Shown: positions 25,029 through 33,532, numbered from the stretch's first letter. The stretch: 64,000 nucleotides of DNA from Pseudomonas faucium (GCF_021602585.1 NZ_BQIP01000013.1:1-64000), one strand, 5' to 3'. The notes: generated from the letters alone by a model not told the origin. Made by a program: numbers and translations.

Positions 25029-27725
25029 ATGTCAGTCGACTACCCAACCCTTGATGAAGCGCAGGAAAAGCGAATTGCCTCTGTTCACGGGGGCTTCCTG
25101 TATCAACATCTGTTCGCTGTAGGTTGTCTACTGAAAGCCAACGGATCAAACGTATCGCATGTGGTGATTGAGCGAGACGAGGACGTCGAAATCGCTCTTG
25201 CGGACGCCCGCATCTACGTCCAAGTCAAAACGCGTATTGGGCCGCTTGTGCCTAGCGACCTCAGCACTGCCTTTGACCGCTTCCAACAGCTTCGCGATCA
25301 GCACACCCAGGGCCAACGCCACGGCGTACCTATTTTCGTGGTTGCCTCGAACCAGCCTCCAGGCCCGAAGCTCAGTGCCAGTATCGAGCGCATGGAACTG
25401 GATGATGATGTTCATTTTATTCATCCAGGTCAGGCGATGCCGAAGGAGCTCGCTTGTCTGCCGGCGTGCCAACCTGACTTAGCCAGTGCAGTCGTTGACT
25501 GCGTGAAACTGGCAGAAAAGGTACCACATGGCGTATTGGCACCGGAGTCATTGGTTTGGAAGCTGGCAGGAAAGGTGCAAGCCGCTGCTACCGGTCGCGA
25601 AGATCTGGGAGGCTACACGATTCACGCAAAAGCGCTGCCGGCGTTATTCGAACAGATCCTGACACAGCTTCAACGGCTGCCCGCGCTCCAAGCGAACTAC
25701 CTCCCACAGATTGACGAACCCGCGCTCGTCAACGGAGAACGTATTCGCATCATTTGCGGCTTTTCAGGAGCGGGAAAGACATCATGGTGCACCCAGGCCA
25801 CTATACGCAGCTCTGAACCATGTGTTTACTTCAATGCTCGCGAAACCGCAGGCCCGGCCCTCGCACGGTCACTGACAAGAGAGATTGCCGGAGCTGTTGT
25901 TGAAAATCCTCATGAGGTCAGTGAGCTCTTCGCAACCGGCGCCTCGGGCATCGACTCATTGAATGCGCTTGACCGACACCTGGAGACCCAAGGCATTCGG
26001 CCATTGGTGGTGATCGACAATGCTCACGAGATCCCCGCTGCCGACCTGCAGGCGGTATTCGACTGCACTCCACACATGCGCTTCATTCTTCTGTGCCAGC
26101 CGCTGGGTTCGATTCAGGAACTGGAGCAATTATGCGGCTTGCGTCGAGAAGTACTCCAGGGGTGGAGCCTCGATTCCGTTGCAACGGAAACGTCTCGCTT
26201 GGGTGCAAGGGGTGACGTCAATACCATGGAGAAAGTGCGCGCCATAACGGCTGGAATGCCACTGTATCTCCAAAGCGCTGCCCGGCTCGCAGCCAAGGAT
26301 TACGCAGGAGACCTGGCCCAGCTGTGTGCAGCACTGGAGCAGCAGGCCACAATGGAAACAACCGCTCAGGAACTCATCCTGACGAAGGTGTTTCAGGGGC
26401 TCGCACAACCCAGTCAGCAAATCGTCCTGCTCTTGAGCATGGTCGATGTCGCCATCACCCAGGACGAGTTGCAGAAATTGATGCACTGCTATACCAAATT
26501 GCCAACCGCTGCGGTCAATACGGCGGTAAGGACACTACGTGCACTCGGAGTCCTGGAGGTTCAAGGTAACCGCGAGATCAAACTCCACGATGCTATGCGG
26601 TTGATTGGGTCAAGGCAATCGCACACCGTGAACGAAGAACACCTGCTCTCCACGAAAAGGTTGATCAAAGACCTCCTGCTGACTTCTTTGCAGCAGGCGC
26701 GTAGCTATCACCGGCTAAGACTTCTTGTCCGTACCCTGCTGGATCTTGAGGAGCGGGAGTTCCTGATCGAGCTGGCCGGCGAAGAGATGTTCAAGGAGAC
26801 TGGACTGGGAGCCATGCTCATCGACTTTTTGGAGGCCACCTCCACCTCACCAGACCTTGATCCCGAAACCAGGTACTGGGCCGTCGACTCTCTGTTTTTC
26901 CTCCTCCATCAATCGAACGAGGAACGAAACAAACCAGAACACCTCGCGTTGATGGCTCAATTGGTTCGTAACAACACTCTGTCCGAACGCGCAGTCATCT
27001 CCTACCACCTCAAACACATGGATTGGCTGGGAATGCAGGGAGACGCGTCCGGTGTCCACCAGACAATCAAGCTTATAAGCGGACTGCCGGGGCTCACTCC
27101 CGAACGCATCCCGCCGTTTAACTACAACGCTGCCGTTGCTCTGTGGCGAGTAAGCGAGTATCGGGCCGCCGAGGCGTTCGTTGATAAGGCCATTAAGGAC
27201 TATCTTGACGTCCTGAAAATCAGTGAACGGTGGATCCTGGGTCGGTCAACGCCGGATGTCTCGGCCTTCCTGCGAGACTCATCTGCTGATCTGGAGGCTG
27301 CAAACCACCTCGCGAGCGCCTACGAAGTCAAATCCATGCTGATGAAACTGCGAGGACTTAACCCTGTAACGTATCGCCTTTTTTCCTTCAAATTCTTCTG
27401 CTGCATCCAAGCATTCAGCTCCGTGATCAGGACGGGGCTCGATGCTGCACAGGACATGCTGGACATGCGTAACTTTCAGGCAGCCCGGGAGATGGTGGGT
27501 TCGAACATCATCCCTCTCATCACACAGGCCCAACTGCTGGGCGAACTCACCAGTGCCAGAAGCTTTTACGCCGTGATACTGGCGTATTGTGGAGATCTCA
27601 AGGGTGCTGACAAGGAGATGGCCTCACTCGCGCCCTTCCGTTCCGGCCTCTCGGAAGAAAAGCGCGACGAATACGACTTTCAATTACAGCTGATTGAAGA
27701 CATTCGGGCTGGACGAGTCAGATGA
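25029..27725 (+). CDS. Cap4/DUF4297-like nuclease fused to STAND-type P-loop NTPase
   Basis: This is an 898-residue, Avs-like architecture. The N-terminus has HGGFLYQHLFAVGCLL, then VVIERDEDVEIAL (about 47-59) and ARIYVQVKTRIG (about 62-73). This is the E-x-x-D ... QVK spacing of the DUF4297/Cap4 double-strand DNA nuclease. A P-loop GFSGAGKTS lies near residue 244, and a Walker B-like LVVIDNAHEI near 325. The C-terminal 450 residues are helical, possibly TPR-like, and could form the sensor. Such proteins sense phage products and then cut DNA. Here the role is inferred from architecture. The start ATG 25029 follows GAGAC. The gene is divergent from the RusA-like gene. Confidence 0.65.
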   Translation: MSVDYPTLDEAQEKRIASVHGGFLYQHLFAVGCLLKANGSNVSHVVIERDEDVEIALADARIYVQVKTRIGPLVPSDLSTAFDRFQQLRDQHTQGQRHGVPIFVVASNQPPGPKLSASIERMELDDDVHFIHPGQAMPKELACLPACQPDLASAVVDCVKLAEKVPHGVLAPESLVWKLAGKVQAAATGREDLGGYTIHAKALPALFEQILTQLQRLPALQANYLPQIDEPALVNGERIRIICGFSGAGKTSWCTQATIRSSEPCVYFNARETAGPALARSLTREIAGAVVENPHEVSELFATGASGIDSLNALDRHLETQGIRPLVVIDNAHEIPAADLQAVFDCTPHMRFILLCQPLGSIQELEQLCGLRREVLQGWSLDSVATETSRLGARGDVNTMEKVRAITAGMPLYLQSAARLAAKDYAGDLAQLCAALEQQATMETTAQELILTKVFQGLAQPSQQIVLLLSMVDVAITQDELQKLMHCYTKLPTAAVNTAVRTLRALGVLEVQGNREIKLHDAMRLIGSRQSHTVNEEHLLSTKRLIKDLLLTSLQQARSYHRLRLLVRTLLDLEEREFLIELAGEEMFKETGLGAMLIDFLEATSTSPDLDPETRYWAVDSLFFLLHQSNEERNKPEHLALMAQLVRNNTLSERAVISYHLKHMDWLGMQGDASGVHQTIKLISGLPGLTPERIPPFNYNAAVALWRVSEYRAAEAFVDKAIKDYLDVLKISERWILGRSTPDVSAFLRDSSADLEAANHLASAYEVKSMLMKLRGLNPVTYRLFSFKFFCCIQAFSSVIRTGLDAAQDMLDMRNFQAAREMVGSNIIPLITQAQLLGELTSARSFYAVILAYCGDLKGADKEMASLAPFRSGLSEEKRDEYDFQLQLIEDIRAGRVR

Positions 27726-27739
27726 TCGGGTGATGTCAG

Positions 27740-27976
27740 TCACGGCGATAATGAAGAGCTGAGGACAACTACCGCATATACACAAAGCGCACTGCTACTG
27801 TTGATGAAAACACTGTCTGTTAGTGGGCCCAGTTCGAGGCAGTTGCCTTTTTCCATGCGTTGCTCTATGCCGCCCTCGGCGAACACGAACTCGCCTCCAA
27901 CTAACCAGATCAGTTGCCGCAAGAAAGCATAGGCAGAAGCTGACATCGACACCTGTTTGCCAGCCGGCAGCGTCAC
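27740..27976 (-). CDS. Small conserved-looking protein, 78 aa
   Basis: GTG at 27976 begins MTLPAGKQVSMSASAYAFLR, followed by QLIWLVGGEFVFAEG and MEKGNCLELGPLT. The strand-rich pattern resembles a small cupin-like or beta-barrel protein, but I cannot name a family. A TAG codon lies directly before the GTG in frame, and there is no convincing ribosome site, so the 5' end may have been lost. It faces the end of the nuclease-NTPase gene. Confidence 0.5.
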   Translation of the reverse strand: MTLPAGKQVSMSASAYAFLRQLIWLVGGEFVFAEGGIEQRMEKGNCLELGPLTDSVFINSSSALCVYAVVVLSSSLSP

Positions 27977-28151
27977 CTAGACAAGATTCAAAGGTATATC
28001 AGAGCCAGGCGATACATGCCCTACACACACGCCTCAGGCCGCCGAAGGCCTGTGCAAAGGTCAACGCACACCGAACCCCAGGCCGGTAGATAGGGCGAGA
28101 AGGTGAGTAATCGACTACATAAAAAATGACCGCACACCAACGAGAAAGGAG

Positions 28152-28400
28152 GTGGCTATAGCTTTAGGTCGAATCTTCAGAGCGGAACGCGAACTGCGCG
28201 CCGATGACAGGCGCAAGCGCTACGACATTTCAGATGAGGAGCTCGCCATGGAAATCGCTCTGAAGATTCCAGGGGATGATCGATTGAGCGCAATCGTGAT
28301 CGCAGCCGGCATGCTCCGGCAGATCAGAACTATCAACGATGGAGGAACGCCTGTTGCAGATGCCATGGACGCCATCATGGAGGACTCACTCACCTGCTGA
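28152..28400 (+). CDS. Hypothetical protein, 82 aa
   Basis: GTG 28152 sits on the 3' edge of AAAGGAGGTG, so either the start is slightly misplaced or an unusual start is used. An in-frame ATG at 28248 is the alternative. The sequence is charged and helical (RAERELRADDRRKRYDIS, then DEELAMEIALKIPGDD) and ends MDAIMEDSLTC. The family is not recognised. Confidence 0.45.
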   Translation: MAIALGRIFRAERELRADDRRKRYDISDEELAMEIALKIPGDDRLSAIVIAAGMLRQIRTINDGGTPVADAMDAIMEDSLTC

Positions 28401-28454
28401 GGGGCTCATCAAACCCACGCTATGAACGGTAGCTCGCAGCGTGGCAATCAGGGC

Positions 28455-28958
28455 CTACGCCGCGACGATAGCTTTTGGGCTGCCGCCACGCAGGATGAAG
28501 GCATCAATCCGACGACGGATCTGCTTCATCTTCTCAACACTGAATTTTTCGCCGCCTTCACCGAACATGTCGGAGTGATCGAGCATGAACCGGATGCTGG
28601 CTACATGGTTCACCTTGCCGTCATCAGACTGCTCCTCGAAAACAACCACCATCAGAGGGTCATTGTCGCGGTTATCGACAATCCGGGCGTGATAGAGCCC
28701 CGTGTACCAAGGGGTCGACCCAGGAACCGTGTTGGAATCTTTGATACGACCCCACTTACGATCTGCGGTTTCCGAGTAGATTTCGATGAAGCCCTGCTGC
28801 GACCAGAGGTTGAACAGGTCGGCGAGGTGCTCAAGGTAGGTCTCAGAGATGTCGTAGGTATACCCAATTTCATCGCTGATTTCGAAGAAGAGATCGTGAA
28901 TGTAGACGCCCGTGATGGGCTGCTTTGTGACGCTTTTGTCAGTGGGGGACGCTGGCAT
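28455..28958 (-). CDS. Hypothetical protein, 167 aa
   Basis: This soluble acidic protein contains VYIHDLFFEISDEIGYTYDI near the N-terminus, SETYLEHLADLFNLWSQQGF, and a central KWGRIKDSN. No family is recognised. The start is uncertain: MPASPTDK at 28958 is used here, and the open frame reaches a TTG at 28988. It overlaps the 3' end of the 58-aa gene upstream on the same strand, so the two form a small operon, probably translationally coupled. Confidence 0.6.
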   Translation of the reverse strand: MPASPTDKSVTKQPITGVYIHDLFFEISDEIGYTYDISETYLEHLADLFNLWSQQGFIEIYSETADRKWGRIKDSNTVPGSTPWYTGLYHARIVDNRDNDPLMVVVFEEQSDDGKVNHVASIRFMLDHSDMFGEGGEKFSVEKMKQIRRRIDAFILRGGSPKAIVAA

Positions 28959-29115
28959 GATTGAGAGAACGTTCCTTCGAAAGAGCAAATGCTTTCCGGA
29001 GGTTCTCTACGATGGTAGCCCGATCCGGTGCGCTGACTTTTGTGCCACCCACGCCATTACCCAGCTCAACCAGGGCCTTCACCTCGGGTCGAACAGTTTC
29101 GGTACGGTTGGTCAT
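28939..29115 (-). CDS. 58-aa small protein
   Basis: ATG 29115 follows GAGG with eight bases spacing and reads MTNRTETVRPEVKALVELGN, then GVGGTKVSAPDRATIVENLR and KAFALSKERSLNHASVPH before TGA. The charged helical composition and clear ribosome site support a real gene, although it is short. The 3' end overlaps the start of the 167-aa gene. The family is unknown. Confidence 0.6.
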   Translation of the reverse strand: MTNRTETVRPEVKALVELGNGVGGTKVSAPDRATIVENLRKAFALSKERSLNHASVPH

Positions 29116-29196
29116 AGCGATAACCTCATAAAGGGATTTAAATCCAGCCCTTGCCCTTTAAAGGTATCAAAGTTGATCAACGGTAGCAATGGTGTG

Positions 29197-29215
29197 GGAT
29201 CCGAAGATCGGATCC
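29197..29215. repeat. 19-bp perfect palindrome
   Basis: GGATCCGA and TCGGATCC flank AGA. It lies upstream of the 58-aa gene in a gap of about 230 bp that has no other structure. A regulator binding site is possible. Confidence 0.35.
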
Positions 29216-29349
29216 AAATCTACAGTACCGCACGCCACGCTGCAGTTGGCCGCCAACGCCGTTACCGGTCATATAGCATCCCGTCGCTGGTATGAGCTGC
29301 TCACTAGCGGCGCGATGGCTTCATTTCCGACGGAAACGAAAGAGGTGCC

Positions 29350-29571
29350 TCACTGACGCCAGGACTCCACGACTTCGGCGCCATGTTCCGCTTTCCAGGT
29401 CTTCAGGATCGCGTGGTTGCCGCCCTTGGTCTGTACCAATTCGCCACTGTGCGGGTTCTTGTAGACCTTCAATTCTCGTGGTTTGCGGGAGATTTTCTCT
29501 GCCGCAGCCGGCGGCTGCTGTAGTAGTTCGCCAATAGCAGACCACGCGCCTTGCCTGAGACCAGGGACGTG
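29350..29571 (-). pseudogene. 3' remnant of an MvaT/H-NS-family silencer gene
   Basis: The minus frame from just after a TAA (29572-29574) to TGA 29350 ends with PRELKVYKNPHSGELVQTKG followed by GNHAILKTWKAEHGAEVVES and WRQ. This is the AT-hook-like DNA-binding domain of MvaT/MvaU/TurA proteins (the YKNPH-G-TKGGNH-LK-WK signature). The N-terminal oligomerisation domain is missing, and no start codon is available. A larger open frame here in another reading is a shadow. MvaT-like proteins silence transferred DNA in Pseudomonas, and islands sometimes carry their own copies. This one is broken. Confidence 0.75.
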
Positions 29572-29653
29572 TTAGGCCTGTGCTATCAGGGTTCTTGAGC
29601 CCTGACAGTTGAATCAATGCTGCCCCGGCTGACAACGGCTTTGCGGTGGGAGC

Positions 29654-29872
29654 TCAGACCTCACCGTAAAAGACCAAATCGTCCAAGTAGTCTTGGGCTT
29701 CTTTGCGACATCGCTCCGACACGTAGGGCGTCTGCTCGATGACTAGGCGGCCCCCCTCCACGTTGAGTGTGGCTAGCACAAAGATCAGGTGTGAACTCAG
29801 GAGTCGCTCTTCAGTGAGCTCTTCCTCAAGCACGTTCTCCGGCGTCAAATATTCCTGCCTTGGCCCGTTCAT
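29654..29872 (-). CDS. Hypothetical protein, 72 aa
   Basis: The start MNGPRQEYLTPENVLEEELT at 29872 was chosen because GGAG lies six bases upstream. The protein is short, acidic and helical, ending RKEAQDYLDDLVFYGEV. The family is not recognised. It lies in the run of small minus-strand genes between 28.4 and 32.8 kb. Confidence 0.55.
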   Translation of the reverse strand: MNGPRQEYLTPENVLEEELTEERLLSSHLIFVLATLNVEGGRLVIEQTPYVSERCRKEAQDYLDDLVFYGEV

Positions 29873-30016
29873 TTCAGTCTCCGACTGATGGGATAGAACG
29901 AATAATAAGACCAAGACTGAAGCGGCTAGCTCCGGACTGACGGTTGGTCGAGCCTACAGAGAAGCTGGCCGCTGGAGAGCAATCTTAAAGCGACCATCAA
30001 CCTCAGAAGGTTTCAC

Positions 30017-30344
30017 TCAAGCCACGTAGGTTTGAACGGGTTGGTGTGTGGTCGTGATACGCCTTGCGCGCCCCACTCCCCACGCTAGCGCTCGTGTCAT
30101 CGATTCACCGGGCCGCGAATCGAATGCCTCTTCATGAAGAGCCATACCGCAGCCGGCGTAAACGCCGATGAACATCTGAGTGCTACCTGTACGCGACAGT
30201 CGCACCTGGACATCTATGGTCGTTCCATCGTCCAGCGTCTCGTCGTGAGACCGATGGTGAAGCGTCGGATCTGCCCAGGCCCAAAACACATACCACGTAT
30301 ACGCATGCCGCTCTCCTACGACCTTAGTATTAGACGGAAGTCAT
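30017..30344 (-). pseudogene. Frameshifted hypothetical gene, about 108 codons
   Basis: The open frame from GTG 30289 reads FWAWADPTLHHRSHDETLDD, then GTTIDVQVRLSRTGSTQMFI and ends THQPVQTYVA. Upstream in the same frame NTKVVGERHAYTWYV is clearly coding, but it is cut by TGA. An ATG at 30344 after GGTGGA reads MTSV in the neighbouring frame. One missing base near 30331 joins them. The gene was therefore probably longer and is now shifted, or the base is a sequence error. The family is unknown. Confidence 0.5.
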
Positions 30345-30560
30345 TCCACCATAGCCCAGTGATGCGTCTATGCAATTTGGTGCAATTGAAATGCCTCTAG
30401 ATCAGACCACTGGTAGAGCACTGGCTGCAAAGCAATAGGCGTGAGTCGCGCTCAGCCACCCAGCAATCCAATTCTGTAGAGCTAGCATTGCTTGAAATCA
30501 TGGATCGCGGATAATTATGGCTGAGCCACAATTTGGCCTAAACCGCAGGCAGACTACCTC

Positions 30561-30877
30561 TCAACTGTCATCATCTCCGCCATCAGCTCGATTGTCCTTG
30601 CTGACCCGTCCGTAAGCGCCATTAGACAAGATGTCATCCCCTTCATCCTCAAACATCACGCTCACCCTTCGCTTGCGCTTCATCTTCGATACCTGAACGA
30701 AAAACAGTTCTCACATAGGTGCAACTCGTACTCTTCGCCGCAATATGAAGAGCCCTTGCCCCATGATGCATGCATCGTTCCGAACTGCAGATGACCAGAC
30801 TCAACACGTGTTGAATCTCCGCACATGTCGCAAATGACATCTGTGACCGTATGATCGGTTTCGCAGGAGACCTTCAT
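30561..30877 (-). pseudogene. Frameshifted zinc-ribbon-like small protein
   Basis: ATG 30877 follows GGAGG and reads MKVSCETDHTVTDVICDMCG, then GTMHASWGKGSSYCGEEYEL and HLCENCF. CxxC pairs at both ends suggest a zinc-binding fold. The frame ends early at 30680. In the neighbouring frame VQVSKMKRKRRVSVMFEDEG and DDILSNGAYGRV continue to TGA 30561. The shift falls in a run of five T residues (30704-30708), so one T is probably missing. The function is unknown. Confidence 0.55.
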
Positions 30878-30936
30878 CTGCTCTCTCCTCCCTGCTGCCA
30901 GGTAGTTAATCGCTTTATCGCCCCCAGCTGAGAGTT

Positions 30937-31278
30937 CTAGTGCTGAGCCTTCGAGCCCCCTCTCGCACCCTCTGCTGCCCAATCGCAGACGACATACGTG
31001 CTGTTGAGAGTTCGCGCCACCACGTAGCCCTGGAGCTCTTCGTAGCTCACGATGTTGGAGGTGCGAATGGGATCACCATCATCGAAACGCCGCTCCCGGT
31101 CACCGAAGACCACCCCTCTCAGGAACAGCTCATGCGGGCCATACTCAACCGAGGACAGGTACGCAGTAATCTCCAATTCGAATTCTACCTGCATCGCCTT
31201 GGCTATCGAACTGGGCATGGCTGATGGCGAGACATCGGCGATCTTGGTGGTGGAAAGCGGCGCTCGCCGTTTAATCAT
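30937..31278 (-). CDS. Hypothetical protein, 113 aa (paralogue of the 31633 gene)
   Basis: The start MIKRRAPLSTTKIADVSPSA at 31278 has AGGAG seven bases upstream. The core VEFELEITAYLSSVEYGPHE, then LRGVVFGDRE and LQGYVVARTLNSTYVVC, matches the same layout in the 123-aa protein at 31633 (VPITAYLSDVFISSE, VVGIVFGHN, FWVASTNSGNYVL). These are diverged paralogues of one small beta-rich family. I cannot assign a function. It lies in the small-gene cluster of the island. Confidence 0.6.
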   Translation of the reverse strand: MIKRRAPLSTTKIADVSPSAMPSSIAKAMQVEFELEITAYLSSVEYGPHELFLRGVVFGDRERRFDDGDPIRTSNIVSYEELQGYVVARTLNSTYVVCDWAAEGARGGSKAQH

Positions 31279-31413
31279 GTTGTATCTCCTATGTGATGAA
31301 GTCCTTGGAGCATTGCACACGAGACGTCATCCAATGGGCCAACCAGTAACAGGCGATTGGCTGTACGCATGTTAGCCTTGCGGTAGATTCAACCTAAGGA
31401 GCGCTGTATTTGA

Positions 31414-31578
31414 GACATCCACCTCAGTACCACGGAAGGTGACCAGCGTGAGCCTCGCGGCAATGCTGAAGGCTACATCCAGGGCCTAGTAGATGCTGGG
31501 CACCTCACCACCGACCGCCTTCGGGACTTCAAAATCTTGAGCAGCGTTCACCGGCGGCGAGTCGCCTTACGAACCTAG
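31414..31578 (+). pseudogene. Possible plus-strand gene remnant
   Basis: In the gap 31279-31632 the plus strand reads DIHLSTTEGDQREPRGNAEG, then YIQGLVDAGHLTTDRLRDFK before TAG. It has a protein-like ending but no start codon after the upstream TGA. It is a plausible relic only. The remainder of this gap shows nothing. Confidence 0.3.
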
Positions 31579-31632
31579 AGCGCGGCACCTTCTAGTCGAT
31601 GTTCCAGCGCACGGAGGCGCCTGGCTATTCTG

Positions 31633-32004
31633 TTAAACAGCTGGCAGCTCTGGCTTGTCAGCAACCTCAATGAGCGCCCTCAAGCTCGCTCTTCCCAAGT
31701 CTTTCTTAAACGTCGCCAGCACGTAGTTGCCGCTATTCGTGGAAGCTACCCAAAACCTGCCGAACTTCTGCAGCTCGCAGACCGGCGTGCTCTGCAAGAT
31801 ATGTCCGTCTGCATGCTGCTCGTATGGCCCGGGGGCGTTGTGGCCAAACACGATACCGACCACGCGCTCGGACGAGATGAAAACGTCGCTCAGGTAGGCA
31901 GTGATCGGCACAGGATACTTCTGAGCCATGGCACGATCGATCCGCTTGAGCTGGAAATCCGAGAGCTCTTTGACGTGGTATTCGATGACGACTTCGTATG
32001 ACAT
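31633..32004 (-). CDS. Hypothetical protein, 123 aa (paralogue of the 30937 gene)
   Basis: ATG 32004, preceded by GGAAC, reads MSYEVVIEYHVKELSDFQLK. The central VPITAYLSDVFISSERVVGI and VFGHNAPGP align in order with ITAYLSSVEYGPHEL and VVFGDRE of the 113-aa neighbour. A C-terminal FWVASTNSGNYVLATFKKDL completes the shared pattern. The protein is small and beta-rich with no membrane segment. The function is unknown. It is on the same strand as the metallophosphoesterase upstream and could be co-transcribed with it. Confidence 0.6.
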   Translation of the reverse strand: MSYEVVIEYHVKELSDFQLKRIDRAMAQKYPVPITAYLSDVFISSERVVGIVFGHNAPGPYEQHADGHILQSTPVCELQKFGRFWVASTNSGNYVLATFKKDLGRASLRALIEVADKPELPAV

Positions 32005-32067
32005 TCGTTGTTCCTGCTACTACTTCTGACCCTGGCGCTCGATGCTCGAGCACCGCCCCACGGCAGA

Positions 32068-32796
32068 TTAAATTTCGATGGTAAAGTCCGGCGAGAAGCC
32101 CGTGCGCTCGCCCGGATAGCCTCGAGGGTTCGATACGAGTCGGCAGCCTGAAACGACCGTGTCGATTGCCTGATGGGTGTGACCAAAAACCCAGACATCA
32201 GCCTGAGCGACCAGGTCGTGCCACTGGTTGAAGTACGCCGCGCCGAGATGACCTTCATGGCCATCGCCGGCAACTTCCTGGATGGGACAATGGTGGGTGA
32301 TGACCACGGTCTTTCCATCGAAGTCCTTCGCCAGTTCTATAGCCAGAAACTCATGAGCGGCGATGTTCCGAGCGATGAGGTCGACAGGACGAAGTTTGCT
32401 GTAGCCCTCCCCGATTCGGATCCTCTTGAAGTCAGTCATCCACTCGGCGCATACCCTCATCGCCGCTTTGTAATCGCCCGTGGCGGTGTAATCAGTCCAG
32501 GCTGTCGCGACCAAAAAGCGCGTGTTGCCGATGATCAGGATCTGGTTGTCCAAGACGTGCACGTGCTCTACAGCCGCGTCACGCATTTTGGTGAGCGTAC
32601 GGTCGATGTGGCCCTTGTAGAACTCGTGGTTCCCGCAGACGTAGATCACCGGGCATTTGAAGGCGTCGTTCGCCCACACCACTCCCCGGCCACGCACAGA
32701 GATGTCGCCGGCCAGAACCACTAAATCGCACTCCGTCGCAGGAGGCTGGAAGTCCGAGAACTCGAGGTGCAGATCTGAGTAAACCAAAATTTTCAT
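32068..32796 (-). CDS. Calcineurin-like metallophosphoesterase
   Basis: This is a 242-residue two-metal phosphoesterase. Metal-binding motifs are visible in order: YSDLHLEFSD (D-x-H), LVVLAGDIS (GD), IYVCGNHEFYKGH (GNHE), VVITHHCP (H) and DVWVFGHTHQAID (GHxH). These enzymes cleave phosphomonoesters, phosphodiesters or nucleotides, and the substrate is unknown here. ATG 32796 is preferred over the GTG one codon earlier. In defence islands such enzymes occur as signal-degrading or nuclease subunits, but the neighbours do not define a system. Confidence 0.8.
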   Translation of the reverse strand: MKILVYSDLHLEFSDFQPPATECDLVVLAGDISVRGRGVVWANDAFKCPVIYVCGNHEFYKGHIDRTLTKMRDAAVEHVHVLDNQILIIGNTRFLVATAWTDYTATGDYKAAMRVCAEWMTDFKRIRIGEGYSKLRPVDLIARNIAAHEFLAIELAKDFDGKTVVITHHCPIQEVAGDGHEGHLGAAYFNQWHDLVAQADVWVFGHTHQAIDTVVSGCRLVSNPRGYPGERTGFSPDFTIEI

Positions 32797-32911
32797 CACA
32801 CAGCAGATTCCCGTCCGAGGGCTGATCGTGTACGCGATAGACGAAAAAGCAGGCTGGAGGCAGCCTGCTTCGCTAGCTCATCCCCATGAGCAGACTGAGA
32901 AATCTCCTCGC

Positions 32912-33532
32912 TCAGGCGTTCACAGCCGAGCTTGATTGCCTAGCGCTGGAGTAAACCTGACCACAATGGGTGATGAATTCGTACACCGGCCTGGACTCCG
33001 TGCCGGCTTGTATACGGATCTCGGATAGCAGTTCCATTGCATACGTCCCGCCACCATTTTTATCAGAAGGTGTGATGATGTGGATCTTGCTGACACTCAG
33101 GAAATTACCAAGCTCTGCCGTTTGCATCATCTGCACAGTAGGAACATCAGTTACGAGATGCGCAACGGGCCCTATGCACCCATCCTCTATGGCCATTCCT
33201 TCGATGAGGAATGAATACTCACATCGACTGATGTCTACGGATCGCCAAAGCATCCGCGTAGCCTCCGGGGCTCTGAACTGCCCTCGAAGATCATTGCTAT
33301 AGGTAACAAACACGGTTTCAAACCTTAGTCCAAGCCTGACCAGGCCCTGTCCAAGCTCACACAGGACGGTCTCACGCGTAACCTCATGGCAGAGGCTACT
33401 TGGCGTCCATCGCAAGATGGCCGGAGCGCCATGCACCGAATGGCCATCATAAGGAATTGTCCCACCAACCGCAACGGACGATGTTTGGTGGGATAAACGG
33501 TCTATGGCTCTATCCTTCCTTTTGAGATGCAT
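32912..33532 (-). CDS. Hypothetical protein, 206 aa
   Basis: The family is not recognised. The protein is soluble and mixed alpha/beta, with CELGQGLVRLGLRFETVFVT and MLWRSVDISRCEYSFLIEGM in the centre, and ends with SARQSSSAVNA. The start is uncertain: the ATG at 33532 reads ATGCAT, a palindrome that is also the start of the divergent XRE gene, and neither strand has a strong ribosome site there. A divergent pair with overlapping starts suggests joint autoregulation by the XRE protein. Confidence 0.55.
   Translation of the reverse strand: MHLKRKDRAIDRLSHQTSSVAVGGTIPYDGHSVHGAPAILRWTPSSLCHEVTRETVLCELGQGLVRLGLRFETVFVTYSNDLRGQFRAPEATRMLWRSVDISRCEYSFLIEGMAIEDGCIGPVAHLVTDVPTVQMMQTAELGNFLSVSKIHIITPSDKNGGGTYAMELLSEIRIQAGTESRPVYEFITHCGQVYSSARQSSSAVNA

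Noticed and set aside
30400-30460. Stretch TGGTAGAGCACTGGCTGCAAA resembling part of a tRNA
   Set aside because: There are no matching acceptor or T-arm halves and no anticodon stem pairing, so it is a chance resemblance.
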